Assembly: GCA_039187035.1 (NCBI GenBank)
Contig: JBCCZS010000157.1
Location: 1-7,507 of the forward strand
DNA length: 7,507 nt
Origin: JAJFFW01 sp039187035
GTDB lineage: Bacteria > Pseudomonadota > Alphaproteobacteria > Caulobacterales > Parvularculaceae
Direction: 5' to 3'
Made by a program: the position numbers and the translations under genes
The notes under the pieces: generated by a model
Database searches by the model: none
What the model was told of the DNA's origin: nothing
Seen by the model: only the letters and a program-made list of their open reading frames with translations
In this document: positions 1 through 5,582 of the stretch, piece after piece
Layout of the letters: every line of letters begins with the position of its first letter
How positions within the stretch are numbered: position 1 is the first letter of the stretch

Positions 1-1
1 C

Positions 2-655
2 GCGCTGGAGGGCTCGGCGCTTCTGGCCTTTCCGGCGGCGGTGGCGTTCCTCGTCCTCGGCGTGCCGATTTGCGAGGCGTTGTACCGCGGCTTGGCGAGC
101 GACGCCTTGGCGCTCTTCGGCGGGCGCGGGTCGGCGTTTACGGCGCGCGACGCCGCGCAGACCGGCGCGGCCCTGGCGCTGTTCGGCGCGGGGCTCCCGG
201 CGTTCGTCTGGCACAAGGTTCTCTCGCCCGCCTATTACGCACGCGAAGACACGAAAACGCCGATGCGCTACGCGCTGATCGCCATCGCCGTAAACACCGT
301 GCTCGCCTTGGCTTTATTTCCGCTCGTCGGCTTTCTCGGCGTGCCGCTCGCGACGTCGATCGCCGCTTGGGTGCAGGTGGCGTTGCTCGCCGGCGGCCTG
401 TCGCGCTCCGGCGGGTTGGCGCTCACGGCGCGGCTCGTCGGACGGCTGGCGCGCACGGCCGGCGCAAGCGTGGCGCTCGCGGCGTTTCTTGCGGCCTGTG
501 CGCCCTATACGGAGCGCTATGCGGCGCTCACGTTCGGGCGCGAGTGGGTTGCGGTGGTGCTCCTATGCGGCGCCGGGCTCGCGCTATACGGGCTCGCCGC
601 GCTCGCGCTTGGCGCGGTCCGGCTTTCCGATTACAAGCGCGCGACCGCAACCTGA
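2..655 (+). CDS. murJ: Lipid II flippase MurJ, C-terminal part (5' end outside window)
   Basis: The reading frame is open from base 2 and ends at TGA 653-655, giving the last 217 residues of a protein normally about 500-530 residues long. MurJ (MviN) is an inner-membrane MOP-superfamily transporter that flips lipid II to the periplasm for peptidoglycan synthesis. The visible part is almost entirely hydrophobic helices separated by short basic loops. The stretch around visible residues 78-91 (Tyr-Tyr-Ala-Arg-Glu-Asp-Thr-Lys-Thr-Pro) matches the characteristic MurJ loop in which a 'FYAxxDTxTP' sequence precedes a transmembrane helix, and the helix-turn pattern after it also fits. The C-terminus is short and basic. 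The true start is off-window; an internal GTG at base 41 is not a start. trpS begins 14 nt downstream, so co-transcription is likely. The family call is firm; a substrate difference within the MOP superfamily cannot be excluded from a fragment. Confidence 0.9.
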   Translation, partial: ALEGSALLAFPAAVAFLVLGVPICEALYRGLASDALALFGGRGSAFTARDAAQTGAALALFGAGLPAFVWHKVLSPAYYAREDTKTPMRYALIAIAVNTVLALALFPLVGFLGVPLATSIAAWVQVALLAGGLSRSGGLALTARLVGRLARTAGASVALAAFLAACAPYTERYAALTFGREWVAVVLLCGAGLALYGLAALALGAVRLSDYKRATAT

Positions 656-669
656 CGAGCCCGACGACC

Positions 670-1704
670 ATGACGACCCCTGAAACGCCCACCGCCTACG
701 CCGGCCCGCAGCGGGTCCTCTCGGGGATCCAACCGTCGGGCGGCATGCATCTCGGCAATTATCTCGGCGCGATCCGCAAATTCGCCGCCATTCAGCACGA
801 GATGGCGTGTCTTTTTTGCGTCGTCGACCTCCACGCGATCACCGTTTGGCAGGACCCGGATAAACTCCGTAAGCAAACGTTCCATATTGCGGCGTCTTAT
901 TTGGCGTCGGGCGTCGATCCTGAAAAAGCGATCATCTTCCACCAGTCGGCGGTTCGCGCGCACGCCGAACTCGCCTGGATCTTCAGCTGCGTCGCGCGCC
1001 TCGGCTGGCTCGACCGCATGACGCAATTCAAAGACAAAGCCGGCAAAGACAAACAGCGCGCGTCGGTCGGGCTTTATACGTATCCGGTCCTTCAGGCAGC
1101 GGACATTCTCGTTTATAAAGCGACGCACGTACCCGTCGGCGAAGATCAAAAGCAGCATTTGGAGCTGTCGCGCGACATTGCGCAAAAGTTCAATCACGAC
1201 TTTTCCCGGGCCGATTTCTTTCCGCTCCCCGACCCGCTGATCAAGGGTCCCGGCGCGCGCGTCATGTCGCTGCGCGACGGGTCGGCGAAAATGTCGAAGT
1301 CCGACGCGTCGGAAGCCGCGTGTTTGTTCCTGCACGACGACGCGGACGCCATCACGCGCAAAATCAAGAAGGCCAAGACCGATCCTGAGCCGTTGCCGAG
1401 CGAACCGGCCGGGCTCGAAGATCGTCCGGAGGCGGCCAACCTCGTCGGCATCTACGCCGCGCTCGCCGGCGTCGACGACGCGCAGGTCCTCAAGGATTTC
1501 GGGGGCCAGGGCTTCGGCGCGTTCAAACCGGCGCTCGCCGATCTCGTCGTTGAAAAGATCGGGCCGATCGGTGACGAGCTGCGTCGGTTGGAAGCTGATC
1601 CCGGCCATTTGCAACGCGTGCTGACGGACGGTGCCGAACGCGCGTCTACGCTCGCCGATCCGATCATCGCCGAGGTCAAAGAGATCGTCGGCTTCCTCAC
1701 GTGA
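670..1704 (+). CDS. trpS: Tryptophan--tRNA ligase (TrpRS)
   Basis: The protein has 344 residues, usual for bacterial TrpRS (about 330-350). It is a cytoplasmic class I aminoacyl-tRNA synthetase that activates tryptophan with ATP and charges tRNA-Trp. The N-terminal Rossmann fold carries the class I signature as Pro-Ser-Gly-Gly-Met-His-Leu-Gly-Asn (residues 22-30), the HIGH-equivalent typical of TrpRS. The second signature, Lys-Met-Ser-Lys-Ser, is intact at 207-211. The TrpRS-like 'VGEDQKQHLELSRDIA' segment sits about 155-170. The ATG at 670 is chosen because it places the first catalytic strand ('RVLSGIQPSG') close to the N-terminus as in relatives. The same frame stays open upstream to about base 70, but that part encodes arginine-rich out-of-frame murJ sequence. 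No strong Shine-Dalgarno is visible, so translation may depend partly on murJ. The stop overlaps the GTG start of the next gene. Confidence 0.97.
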   Translation: MTTPETPTAYAGPQRVLSGIQPSGGMHLGNYLGAIRKFAAIQHEMACLFCVVDLHAITVWQDPDKLRKQTFHIAASYLASGVDPEKAIIFHQSAVRAHAELAWIFSCVARLGWLDRMTQFKDKAGKDKQRASVGLYTYPVLQAADILVYKATHVPVGEDQKQHLELSRDIAQKFNHDFSRADFFPLPDPLIKGPGARVMSLRDGSAKMSKSDASEAACLFLHDDADAITRKIKKAKTDPEPLPSEPAGLEDRPEAANLVGIYAALAGVDDAQVLKDFGGQGFGAFKPALADLVVEKIGPIGDELRRLEADPGHLQRVLTDGAERASTLADPIIAEVKEIVGFLT

Positions 1705-2141
1705 GCGGGGCGGCCGGTTGGCCCGTCGCCGCGCCGTTCGTCGTCGAGCGCGTCGCCGGCCCTGACGACATCGACGCCTTCGACCACGTCAACAATCTCG
1801 TTTACCCGGCTTGGGCGCTCGACGCGGCGTGGGCGCATTCCGCGGCGCTCGGCGTGACGATGGCGACCTATCGCGACCTCGGCGCCGGGTTCGTCGTGCA
1901 GCGGCACGATTTTACGTATGCTGCGCCCGTGCTTCTCGGCGAGCGCGTCCAGGTCGCGACATGGATCGCCGACACCGACGCGCGCGTGCGCTTGAGGCGC
2001 GCCTACGCGTTCCGCAAAGCCGACGGCGCGATTTGCTTTCGCGGGGAAACCTTGTTTGTTTGCGTCGACATGAGGACGGGCAAGCCGACCCGCATGCCGC
2101 CGCCGTTACGCGATGCGTACCGCGCGGCGGCGCCGATCTAG
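1701..2141 (+). CDS. Hotdog-fold acyl-CoA/acyl-ACP thioesterase (4HBT family)
   Basis: This 146-residue protein has the length and layout of single-domain 4-hydroxybenzoyl-CoA thioesterase (4HBT/YbgC-like) enzymes, which hydrolyse acyl thioesters in the cytoplasm. Near the N-terminus lies Asp-Xaa-Phe-Asp-His-Val-Asn-Asn (residues 25-32) followed by Tyr35 and Trp38, the family active-site helix. Asp25 aligns with the catalytic Asp17 of Pseudomonas 4-hydroxybenzoyl-CoA thioesterase. A long hotdog-strand pattern follows ('RHDFTYAAPVLLGERV' about 70-85). The substrate cannot be read from sequence. The start is GTG at 1701, in the tetramer GTGA that also contains the trpS TGA stop, which suggests translational coupling; there is no later in-frame start before the active-site motif. 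A thioesterase upstream of a carrier-protein/ketosynthase pair is suggestive, but yajQ and a spacer lie between, so a shared pathway is not shown. Confidence 0.85.
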   Translation: MSGAAGWPVAAPFVVERVAGPDDIDAFDHVNNLVYPAWALDAAWAHSAALGVTMATYRDLGAGFVVQRHDFTYAAPVLLGERVQVATWIADTDARVRLRRAYAFRKADGAICFRGETLFVCVDMRTGKPTRMPPPLRDAYRAAAPI

Positions 2142-2179
2142 CGCCCCGTCGACCCCGAACCGAACCAGGAGCCGTCGCC

Positions 2180-2665
2180 ATGCCGTCGTTCGACGTCGTA
2201 TCCGAGATCGACCTCGCCGAAGCCGACAACGCCGTGCAGAACGTCATGCGCGAAATCGAAACCCGCTATGATTTCAAGGGCTCTAAATCGACGGTCGAGA
2301 TCGCCGACGGCGTCGTTACGATCAACGCCGACGACGACATGAAGCTGCGCCAGCTCCACGAGATCCTGCAGGGCAACATGCAAAAGCGCGGCATCGAGCC
2401 GGGGTCGCTCGACTACCAAAAAGTCGAACCCGCGGCCGGTCAGGCCGTCCGCCAGAAGGTGCTTTTAAAGCAGGGCATCGAGAAGGAACTGGCCAAGGAT
2501 CTGACGAAGAAAATCAAAGGCGAAAAGTTCAAGGTCCAGGTGGCGATCCAGGGCGAGGAGCTGCGCGTGACCGGCAAAAAAAGAGACGATCTGCAGGCCG
2601 TGATCGCCTTCCTGAAGGGCCTGAACATCGAACAGCCGTTGCAATACAAGAATTTCCGCGACTGA
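2180..2665 (+). CDS. yajQ: YajQ family nucleotide-binding protein (UPF0234/DUF520)
   Basis: The 161-residue product matches YajQ in length and sequence along its whole span: 'MPSFDVVSEID' at the N-terminus, 'RYDFKGSK' at about 31-38, 'LDYQKVEPA', and the C-terminal 'LNIEQPLQYKNFRD'. YajQ proteins are small cytoplasmic two-domain RNP-like folds. They bind nucleotides or RNA, and some (studied in Xanthomonas and Pseudomonas) bind cyclic di-GMP and act as effectors; whether this one does is unknown. The ATG at 2180 is supported by AGGAG at 2167-2171, about 8 nt upstream. The frame is open further upstream to 1811, but that stretch is arginine-rich thioesterase DNA read out of frame. The gene lies 38 nt after the thioesterase stop on the same strand. 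A tandem repeat begins at its stop codon. Confidence 0.96.
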   Translation: MPSFDVVSEIDLAEADNAVQNVMREIETRYDFKGSKSTVEIADGVVTINADDDMKLRQLHEILQGNMQKRGIEPGSLDYQKVEPAAGQAVRQKVLLKQGIEKELAKDLTKKIKGEKFKVQVAIQGEELRVTGKKRDDLQAVIAFLKGLNIEQPLQYKNFRD

Positions 2666-2718
2666 GGCGTCGGGCGCGGTTGGGGCGTCCGGCGCGGTTA
2701 GGGCGTCCGGCGCGACTG
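2665..2718 (+). repeat. Three tandem copies of an 18-bp GC-rich unit
   Basis: Directly after the yajQ stop there are three contiguous 18-bp units (2665-2682, 2683-2700, 2701-2718). Their shared core is GGCGTC-S-GGCGCG, and the last four bases vary. Units 1 and 2 differ at three positions; unit 3 diverges from unit 2 mainly in its last four bases. The period is a multiple of three, so antisense frames read it as an Arg-Pro-rich peptide repeat, but there is no sign of a real gene there. It looks like slippage-derived duplication in an intergenic spacer; no function is evident. Confidence 0.8.
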
Positions 2719-2729
2719 ACGCGGGGGCC

Positions 2730-2754
2730 TACCGGTCGTCGCGGCGATCCGGTA
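2730..2754 (+). other. Intergenic hairpin upstream of the ACP gene
   Basis: TACCGGTCG (2730-2738) can pair with CGA-T-CCGGTA (2745-2754) around a six-base loop, giving nine base pairs with one bulged T. A second, smaller inverted repeat, CCTTG...CAAGG (2758-2762 with 2769-2773), follows before the Shine-Dalgarno of the ACP gene. Neither hairpin has a T-tract on the + strand, so they are not classical intrinsic terminators. They may affect mRNA stability or leader structure of the ACP operon, or be incidental. Confidence 0.4.
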
Positions 2755-2797
2755 AAGCCTTGTATTCCCAAGGCGCGGGGCGACGAGGACCAACACT

Positions 2798-3049
2798 ATG
2801 GCTGATGTTGACGGCACGTTTCTGGACATCATCAAAAACCACGCCGTCGGGCTCACCGACGCGCCGACGCGCGACACGCTCGTCGCCGACCTCGGCATCG
2901 ACAGCTTCGCGATTGTGGAAATCATCTATGACGTCGAAGAGCAGCTCGGCGTCGAAATCCCGTTCAACGCCAACGAAAACCCGCTCGGCGACATGAAGAC
3001 GGTCGGCGATCTGATCGACGCCGTCTCCGGTCTCATGAAGAAAGCCTGA
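2798..3049 (+). CDS. Acyl carrier protein, NodF-like specialised type
   Basis: This 83-residue acidic protein has the acyl carrier fold: a helix, then Leu-Gly-Ile-Asp-Ser (residues 32-36), then an acidic recognition helix (Val-Glu-Ile-Ile-Tyr-Asp-Val-Glu-Glu). Ser36 is the expected 4'-phosphopantetheine attachment site. The residue after it is Phe, not the usual Leu of the DSL motif. The C-terminal half ('GVEIPFNANENPL...TVGDLIDAV') resembles rhizobial NodF more than housekeeping AcpP. It would carry acyl intermediates in the cytoplasm for the adjoining ketosynthase. GAGGA at 2785-2789, 8 nt before the ATG at 2798, supports the start. It is the first gene of a tight three-gene unit; its stop overlaps the ketosynthase Shine-Dalgarno. 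An ACP for a hydroxylated or very-long-chain lipid-A acyl (AcpXL-like role) is an alternative. A nodulation role is not implied. Confidence 0.9.
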   Translation: MADVDGTFLDIIKNHAVGLTDAPTRDTLVADLGIDSFAIVEIIYDVEEQLGVEIPFNANENPLGDMKTVGDLIDAVSGLMKKA

Positions 3050-3058
3050 GGCCCCATC

Positions 3059-4270
3059 ATGGCGCGCCGCGTCGTCGTCACCGGGCTTGGCGTCGTCTGC
3101 GCGAGCGGCGCCGATGCCGCGTCGTTCAACGCGGCTTTGTCCGACGGCCGGACGGCGATTGCAGAGCATGTCTTTACGGCCGGCGAGGGGCTCGAGACGA
3201 CGGCGCCCGGCGCCAAAGTCGAGGGCGTTGATGAGGCGGTCGGCGCCTTGGGACGCGATCTCGCCCGCGCGGATTTGTTTTCGCAATATGCGGCGCTCGC
3301 GGCGGACCAGGCCGTCGACGACGCGGGGCTCTCCGCCGACGAACCGCTCGGCGACCGCACCGCCGTCATTCTAGGGGCCGGGATCGGCGGGCATTCGGCG
3401 ATGGAAGACGCCTATGTCGGCATCTTGCGCAAAGACCGGCGCCCGCACCCGCTGACGATATTGAAGACCATCCCCAACGCGGCGGCGAGCCAATTGTCGA
3501 TCCGCTACGGGGCCCGCGGGCCGGCGTTCGCCGTTTCGAGCGCTTGCGCGTCGGGCGCGCACGCAATCGGTTTGTGTGCGAATCTTATTCGATCGGGCGC
3601 AGCCGATCGGGGGCTCGCCGGCGCCTCAGAAGCGGTTCTTACCTACGGATCGATCCTCGCCTGGAAGGCGATGCATATTCTGTCCCCGGACATGTGCCGG
3701 CCGTTCTCCAAGGAGCGCAACGGTCTCGTCATCGGCGACGGGGCGGGCGTTTTGATGCTGGAGGCGTACGAGGCCGCCAAAGCGCGCGGCGCGCCGATCT
3801 ACGCCGAATTGGCCGGTTTCGGCATGAACGCCGACGGCGCCGATATGATCAATCCGGCCGTCGACGGCGCGGCCGGCGCGCTGGCGCTGGCGCTCGAACC
3901 CGCGCCGTCGACGTCGCCGGACGCCGTTTATGTAAACGCCCACGGGACGGGCACCTTGATGAACGATCCGACGGAGACGAAAGCGATCCGCCGCGTCTTC
4001 GGCGCCGACGCCGACCGGCTCGCGGTCTCGTCGACGAAGTCGATGCACGGGCATCTCCTCGGGGCCGCCGGCGCCGTCGAGGCGGTGGCGTCTTTATTGG
4101 CGATGAAAAATGGGTTCGCGCCGCCGACGGCGAATTACCAAACGCCGGATCCCGACTGCGATCTCGACGTGACGCCCAACGAAGCCCGCCCGCGCCGGAT
4201 CGACCTCGCCCTGTCGAATTCCTTCGCCTTCGGCGGCATGAACGCCGTCCTCGCGTTCTCCAGGGTTTGA
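3059..4270 (+). CDS. Beta-ketoacyl-ACP synthase, FabF/NodE-like
   Basis: The 403-residue product is a full-length thiolase-fold condensing enzyme that extends ACP-bound acyl chains by decarboxylative condensation with malonyl-ACP. The N-terminal 'RRVVVTGLGVV' is typical. The catalytic triad is complete: Cys163 in Ser-Ser-Ala-Cys-Ala-Ser-Gly, His295 in Asn-Ala-His-Gly-Thr-Gly-Thr, and His332 in the Ser-Thr-Lys-Ser-Met-His-Gly-His segment with Lys327. The C-terminal half ('PPTANYQTPDPDCDLDVTPNEAR' region and the 'SNSFAFGGMNAVL' end) closely resembles rhizobial NodE and FabF. The ATG at 3059 is 9 nt after the ACP stop, and GAGG (3048-3051) overlaps that stop with 7 nt spacing, so coupling to the ACP is likely. 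Pairing with a NodF-like carrier suggests a specialised rather than housekeeping acyl chain. The acyl product cannot be read from sequence. Confidence 0.95.
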   Translation: MARRVVVTGLGVVCASGADAASFNAALSDGRTAIAEHVFTAGEGLETTAPGAKVEGVDEAVGALGRDLARADLFSQYAALAADQAVDDAGLSADEPLGDRTAVILGAGIGGHSAMEDAYVGILRKDRRPHPLTILKTIPNAAASQLSIRYGARGPAFAVSSACASGAHAIGLCANLIRSGAADRGLAGASEAVLTYGSILAWKAMHILSPDMCRPFSKERNGLVIGDGAGVLMLEAYEAAKARGAPIYAELAGFGMNADGADMINPAVDGAAGALALALEPAPSTSPDAVYVNAHGTGTLMNDPTETKAIRRVFGADADRLAVSSTKSMHGHLLGAAGAVEAVASLLAMKNGFAPPTANYQTPDPDCDLDVTPNEARPRRIDLALSNSFAFGGMNAVLAFSRV

Positions 4271-4274
4271 GCGG

Positions 4275-5129
4275 ATGGTTGAGCGGATCGTGATGATCGT
4301 CTCCGGCGCGCTCGCCGCAGCCGTTTTGGCGGGCGGGCTTTTTCTGCAGACGAAGGCGCCACGGACGGACCGTCTTTGGGCGGACGGCTTTACCAGAACG
4401 CCGCAGTTCGAGACGCAAGGCGAGGGCGTTTACGCGCTCAAGGACTTACGCGCCTTCGTGTTCGACGAGAACGGCCCCGCCGAGCGCGCCTGGCGGGACG
4501 TCACGCTCGACGCGGCGGCGTTGGAGAGCGTCTGGTTTTTCATTGAGCCGTTTCCCGCAAACGACCTCTTCGCGCACAGCTTTTTGAGCTTCGTTTTTCG
4601 CGGGCCCGGCGGGACGCGTGACGCCGTCAGCATTTCGGTTGAGGCGCGCAAGGAGGCGGGCGAGACCTATTCCGCCCTTCGCGGCGTCCTGCGCGAGTAC
4701 GAACTATTGTACATCTGGTCGACGGAGAAAGACATCCTGACACGGATCGCCATCGACCTCGATCATCCCTTGCGCGCGTATGAGTTGGCGATCTCGCCGG
4801 CGCAAGGGCGGGCGATTTTCGAGCATTTTGTTCAGCGCACGAACGACCTCGCCGAACGGCCGCGCTTTTACAATACGTGGGGCTCGAACTGTACGAACGA
4901 GCTCGCCAAGGCCGTCAACGACGCGTTTCCGGGCGCGCTGCCGTGGCGACCCGTCTGGGTGTTGACCGGCCGGTCCGCGCAATGGCTGCACGGCGCCGGC
5001 TTTATCGAACCGGCCGAGACGCCGTTTGCGGACGTTCAAGCGGCGGCGGACATCCGCGAAAAAGTGCAGTCGTTGCGGGCGAGGCCGCCGTCAGCGTTTT
5101 CCGCCGCGTGGCGCGGCGTTGAGAACTAG
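4275..5129 (+). CDS. Membrane-anchored DUF4105 (Lnb N-terminal-like) protein
   Basis: The 284-residue protein begins with one hydrophobic segment (about residues 5-25), a likely uncleaved anchor or signal peptide, so the rest should face the periplasm. The remainder matches DUF4105, now named for the Lnb N-terminal periplasmic domain. Landmarks are His101 in the 'LFAHSFLSF' segment, Ser-Val-Glu-Ala-Arg-Lys-Glu at 121-127, the 'YELLYIW' strand, and Tyr-Asn-Thr-Trp-Gly-Ser-Asn-Cys at 199-206. Cys206 and His101 are the conserved pair expected to be catalytic in this family, which has been linked to lipoprotein N-acylation; I am recalling this and give it moderate weight. No multi-pass C-terminal domain follows, so it is the soluble-domain-only form. 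ATG at 4275 begins 4 nt after the ketosynthase stop; an in-frame ATG at 4293 is a possible alternative. The adjacency to ACP and ketosynthase fits an acyl-transfer role, but this is inference. Confidence 0.85.
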   Translation: MVERIVMIVSGALAAAVLAGGLFLQTKAPRTDRLWADGFTRTPQFETQGEGVYALKDLRAFVFDENGPAERAWRDVTLDAAALESVWFFIEPFPANDLFAHSFLSFVFRGPGGTRDAVSISVEARKEAGETYSALRGVLREYELLYIWSTEKDILTRIAIDLDHPLRAYELAISPAQGRAIFEHFVQRTNDLAERPRFYNTWGSNCTNELAKAVNDAFPGALPWRPVWVLTGRSAQWLHGAGFIEPAETPFADVQAAADIREKVQSLRARPPSAFSAAWRGVEN

Positions 5130-5467
5130 GCTTTGGCGAAGCCGGCGTGCACGCGTTTGCGCGCGGCTTTGAAAGTGACGATGAGCGCTGCGAGCCCGAG
5201 ATAGCGCACCAGATAAACGCCAATGTCTTGCGGGACCGACTGGGCCATGCCGCCGAGCGAACCGGCCACGGTCTGCGGGTCGGCGCCGGCGAGCGATTGC
5301 GCGATCGCCGGCCAAACGACCCGGTCGACAAGGAGCGCGAGCCCGGCCATTACCCAAGTCGAGCGTCCTTTGACGGTATACATGGCGAAAAAGAACGCGA
5401 TGATAATCGCGCGCCAAACGTCGGCGCCCGAAAAGCCAAGCTGGAAGATGTAGGCGAGATCGCTCAT
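5126..5467 (-). CDS. Small three-helix membrane protein of unknown function
   Basis: The 113-residue product has three likely membrane helices, about residues 17-32, 38-57 and 83-99, joined by a loop with Pro/Gly-rich sequence (about 58-82) and ending in a basic tail (Lys-Ala-Ala-Arg-Lys-Arg). I do not recognise the family. It fits a gene rather than a shadow because the helices are coherent, the opposite strand reads as arginine-rich noise, and the gene fills an otherwise empty stretch between two solid genes. The ATG (complement of 5465-5467) has only a weak upstream Shine-Dalgarno. Its TAG stop overlaps the DUF4105 TAG stop in a shared CTAG at 5126-5129, so the two genes converge. It is divergent from the Ada-like gene, with a CtrA-box match 26 nt upstream of its start. 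Function is unknown. Confidence 0.75.
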   Translation of the reverse strand: MSDLAYIFQLGFSGADVWRAIIIAFFFAMYTVKGRSTWVMAGLALLVDRVVWPAIAQSLAGADPQTVAGSLGGMAQSVPQDIGVYLVRYLGLAALIVTFKAARKRVHAGFAKA

Positions 5468-5492
5468 CGCCGGTCACTACCGCGTCTTTTAG

Positions 5493-5508
5493 TTAACGCG
5501 CCGTTAAC
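5493..5508 (+). promoter_or_regulatory. CtrA-box match (TTAA-N7-TTAAC)
   Basis: TTAA (5493-5496), seven bases, then TTAAC (5504-5508) matches the full CtrA consensus of alphaproteobacteria exactly. It lies in the 115-bp spacer between the divergent membrane-protein gene (26 nt from its ATG) and the Ada-like gene (74 nt from its ATG). The two half-sites are also GTTAAC palindromes, 11 bp apart, so a dyad-symmetric site for another regulator is possible. The consensus is known from Caulobacter; action here is inferred. In a GC-rich genome such a match is uncommon by chance. I could not define a clear -10 element on either side. Confidence 0.6.
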
Positions 5509-5582
5509 GACTGAAGGGCCGCTTTGTCGGGACCGCAAGAAACGGGTCGCGCCCGGGCGGCGTATCGCCCAAAGTCGCGCCC

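Noticed and set aside
70..669. Open frame extending trpS upstream by 200 codons
   Set aside because: The extension is arginine-rich out-of-frame murJ sequence, and TrpRS homology begins just after the ATG at 670.
631..1614. 327-codon open frame antisense to trpS
   Set aside because: It mirrors trpS codons in a GC-rich genome, is rich in Arg/Asp without recognisable domains, and lies wholly over a certain gene.
2665..2718. CRISPR array
   Set aside because: The units are only 18 bp, directly abutting with no spacers, and no cas genes are present.
2730..2754. Intrinsic terminator for yajQ
   Set aside because: The hairpin is followed by AAGCC rather than a run of T, so termination here is not supported.
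2798..4270. Symbiosis island or nodulation locus
   Set aside because: Only the two lipid genes resemble NodF/NodE; there are no other nod genes, nod boxes or mobile-element traces, and codon use matches the neighbours.
3544..4293. 249-codon + strand open frame inside the ketosynthase
   Set aside because: An Arg-rich shadow of the ketosynthase with no domain; the ketosynthase frame has its complete active site.
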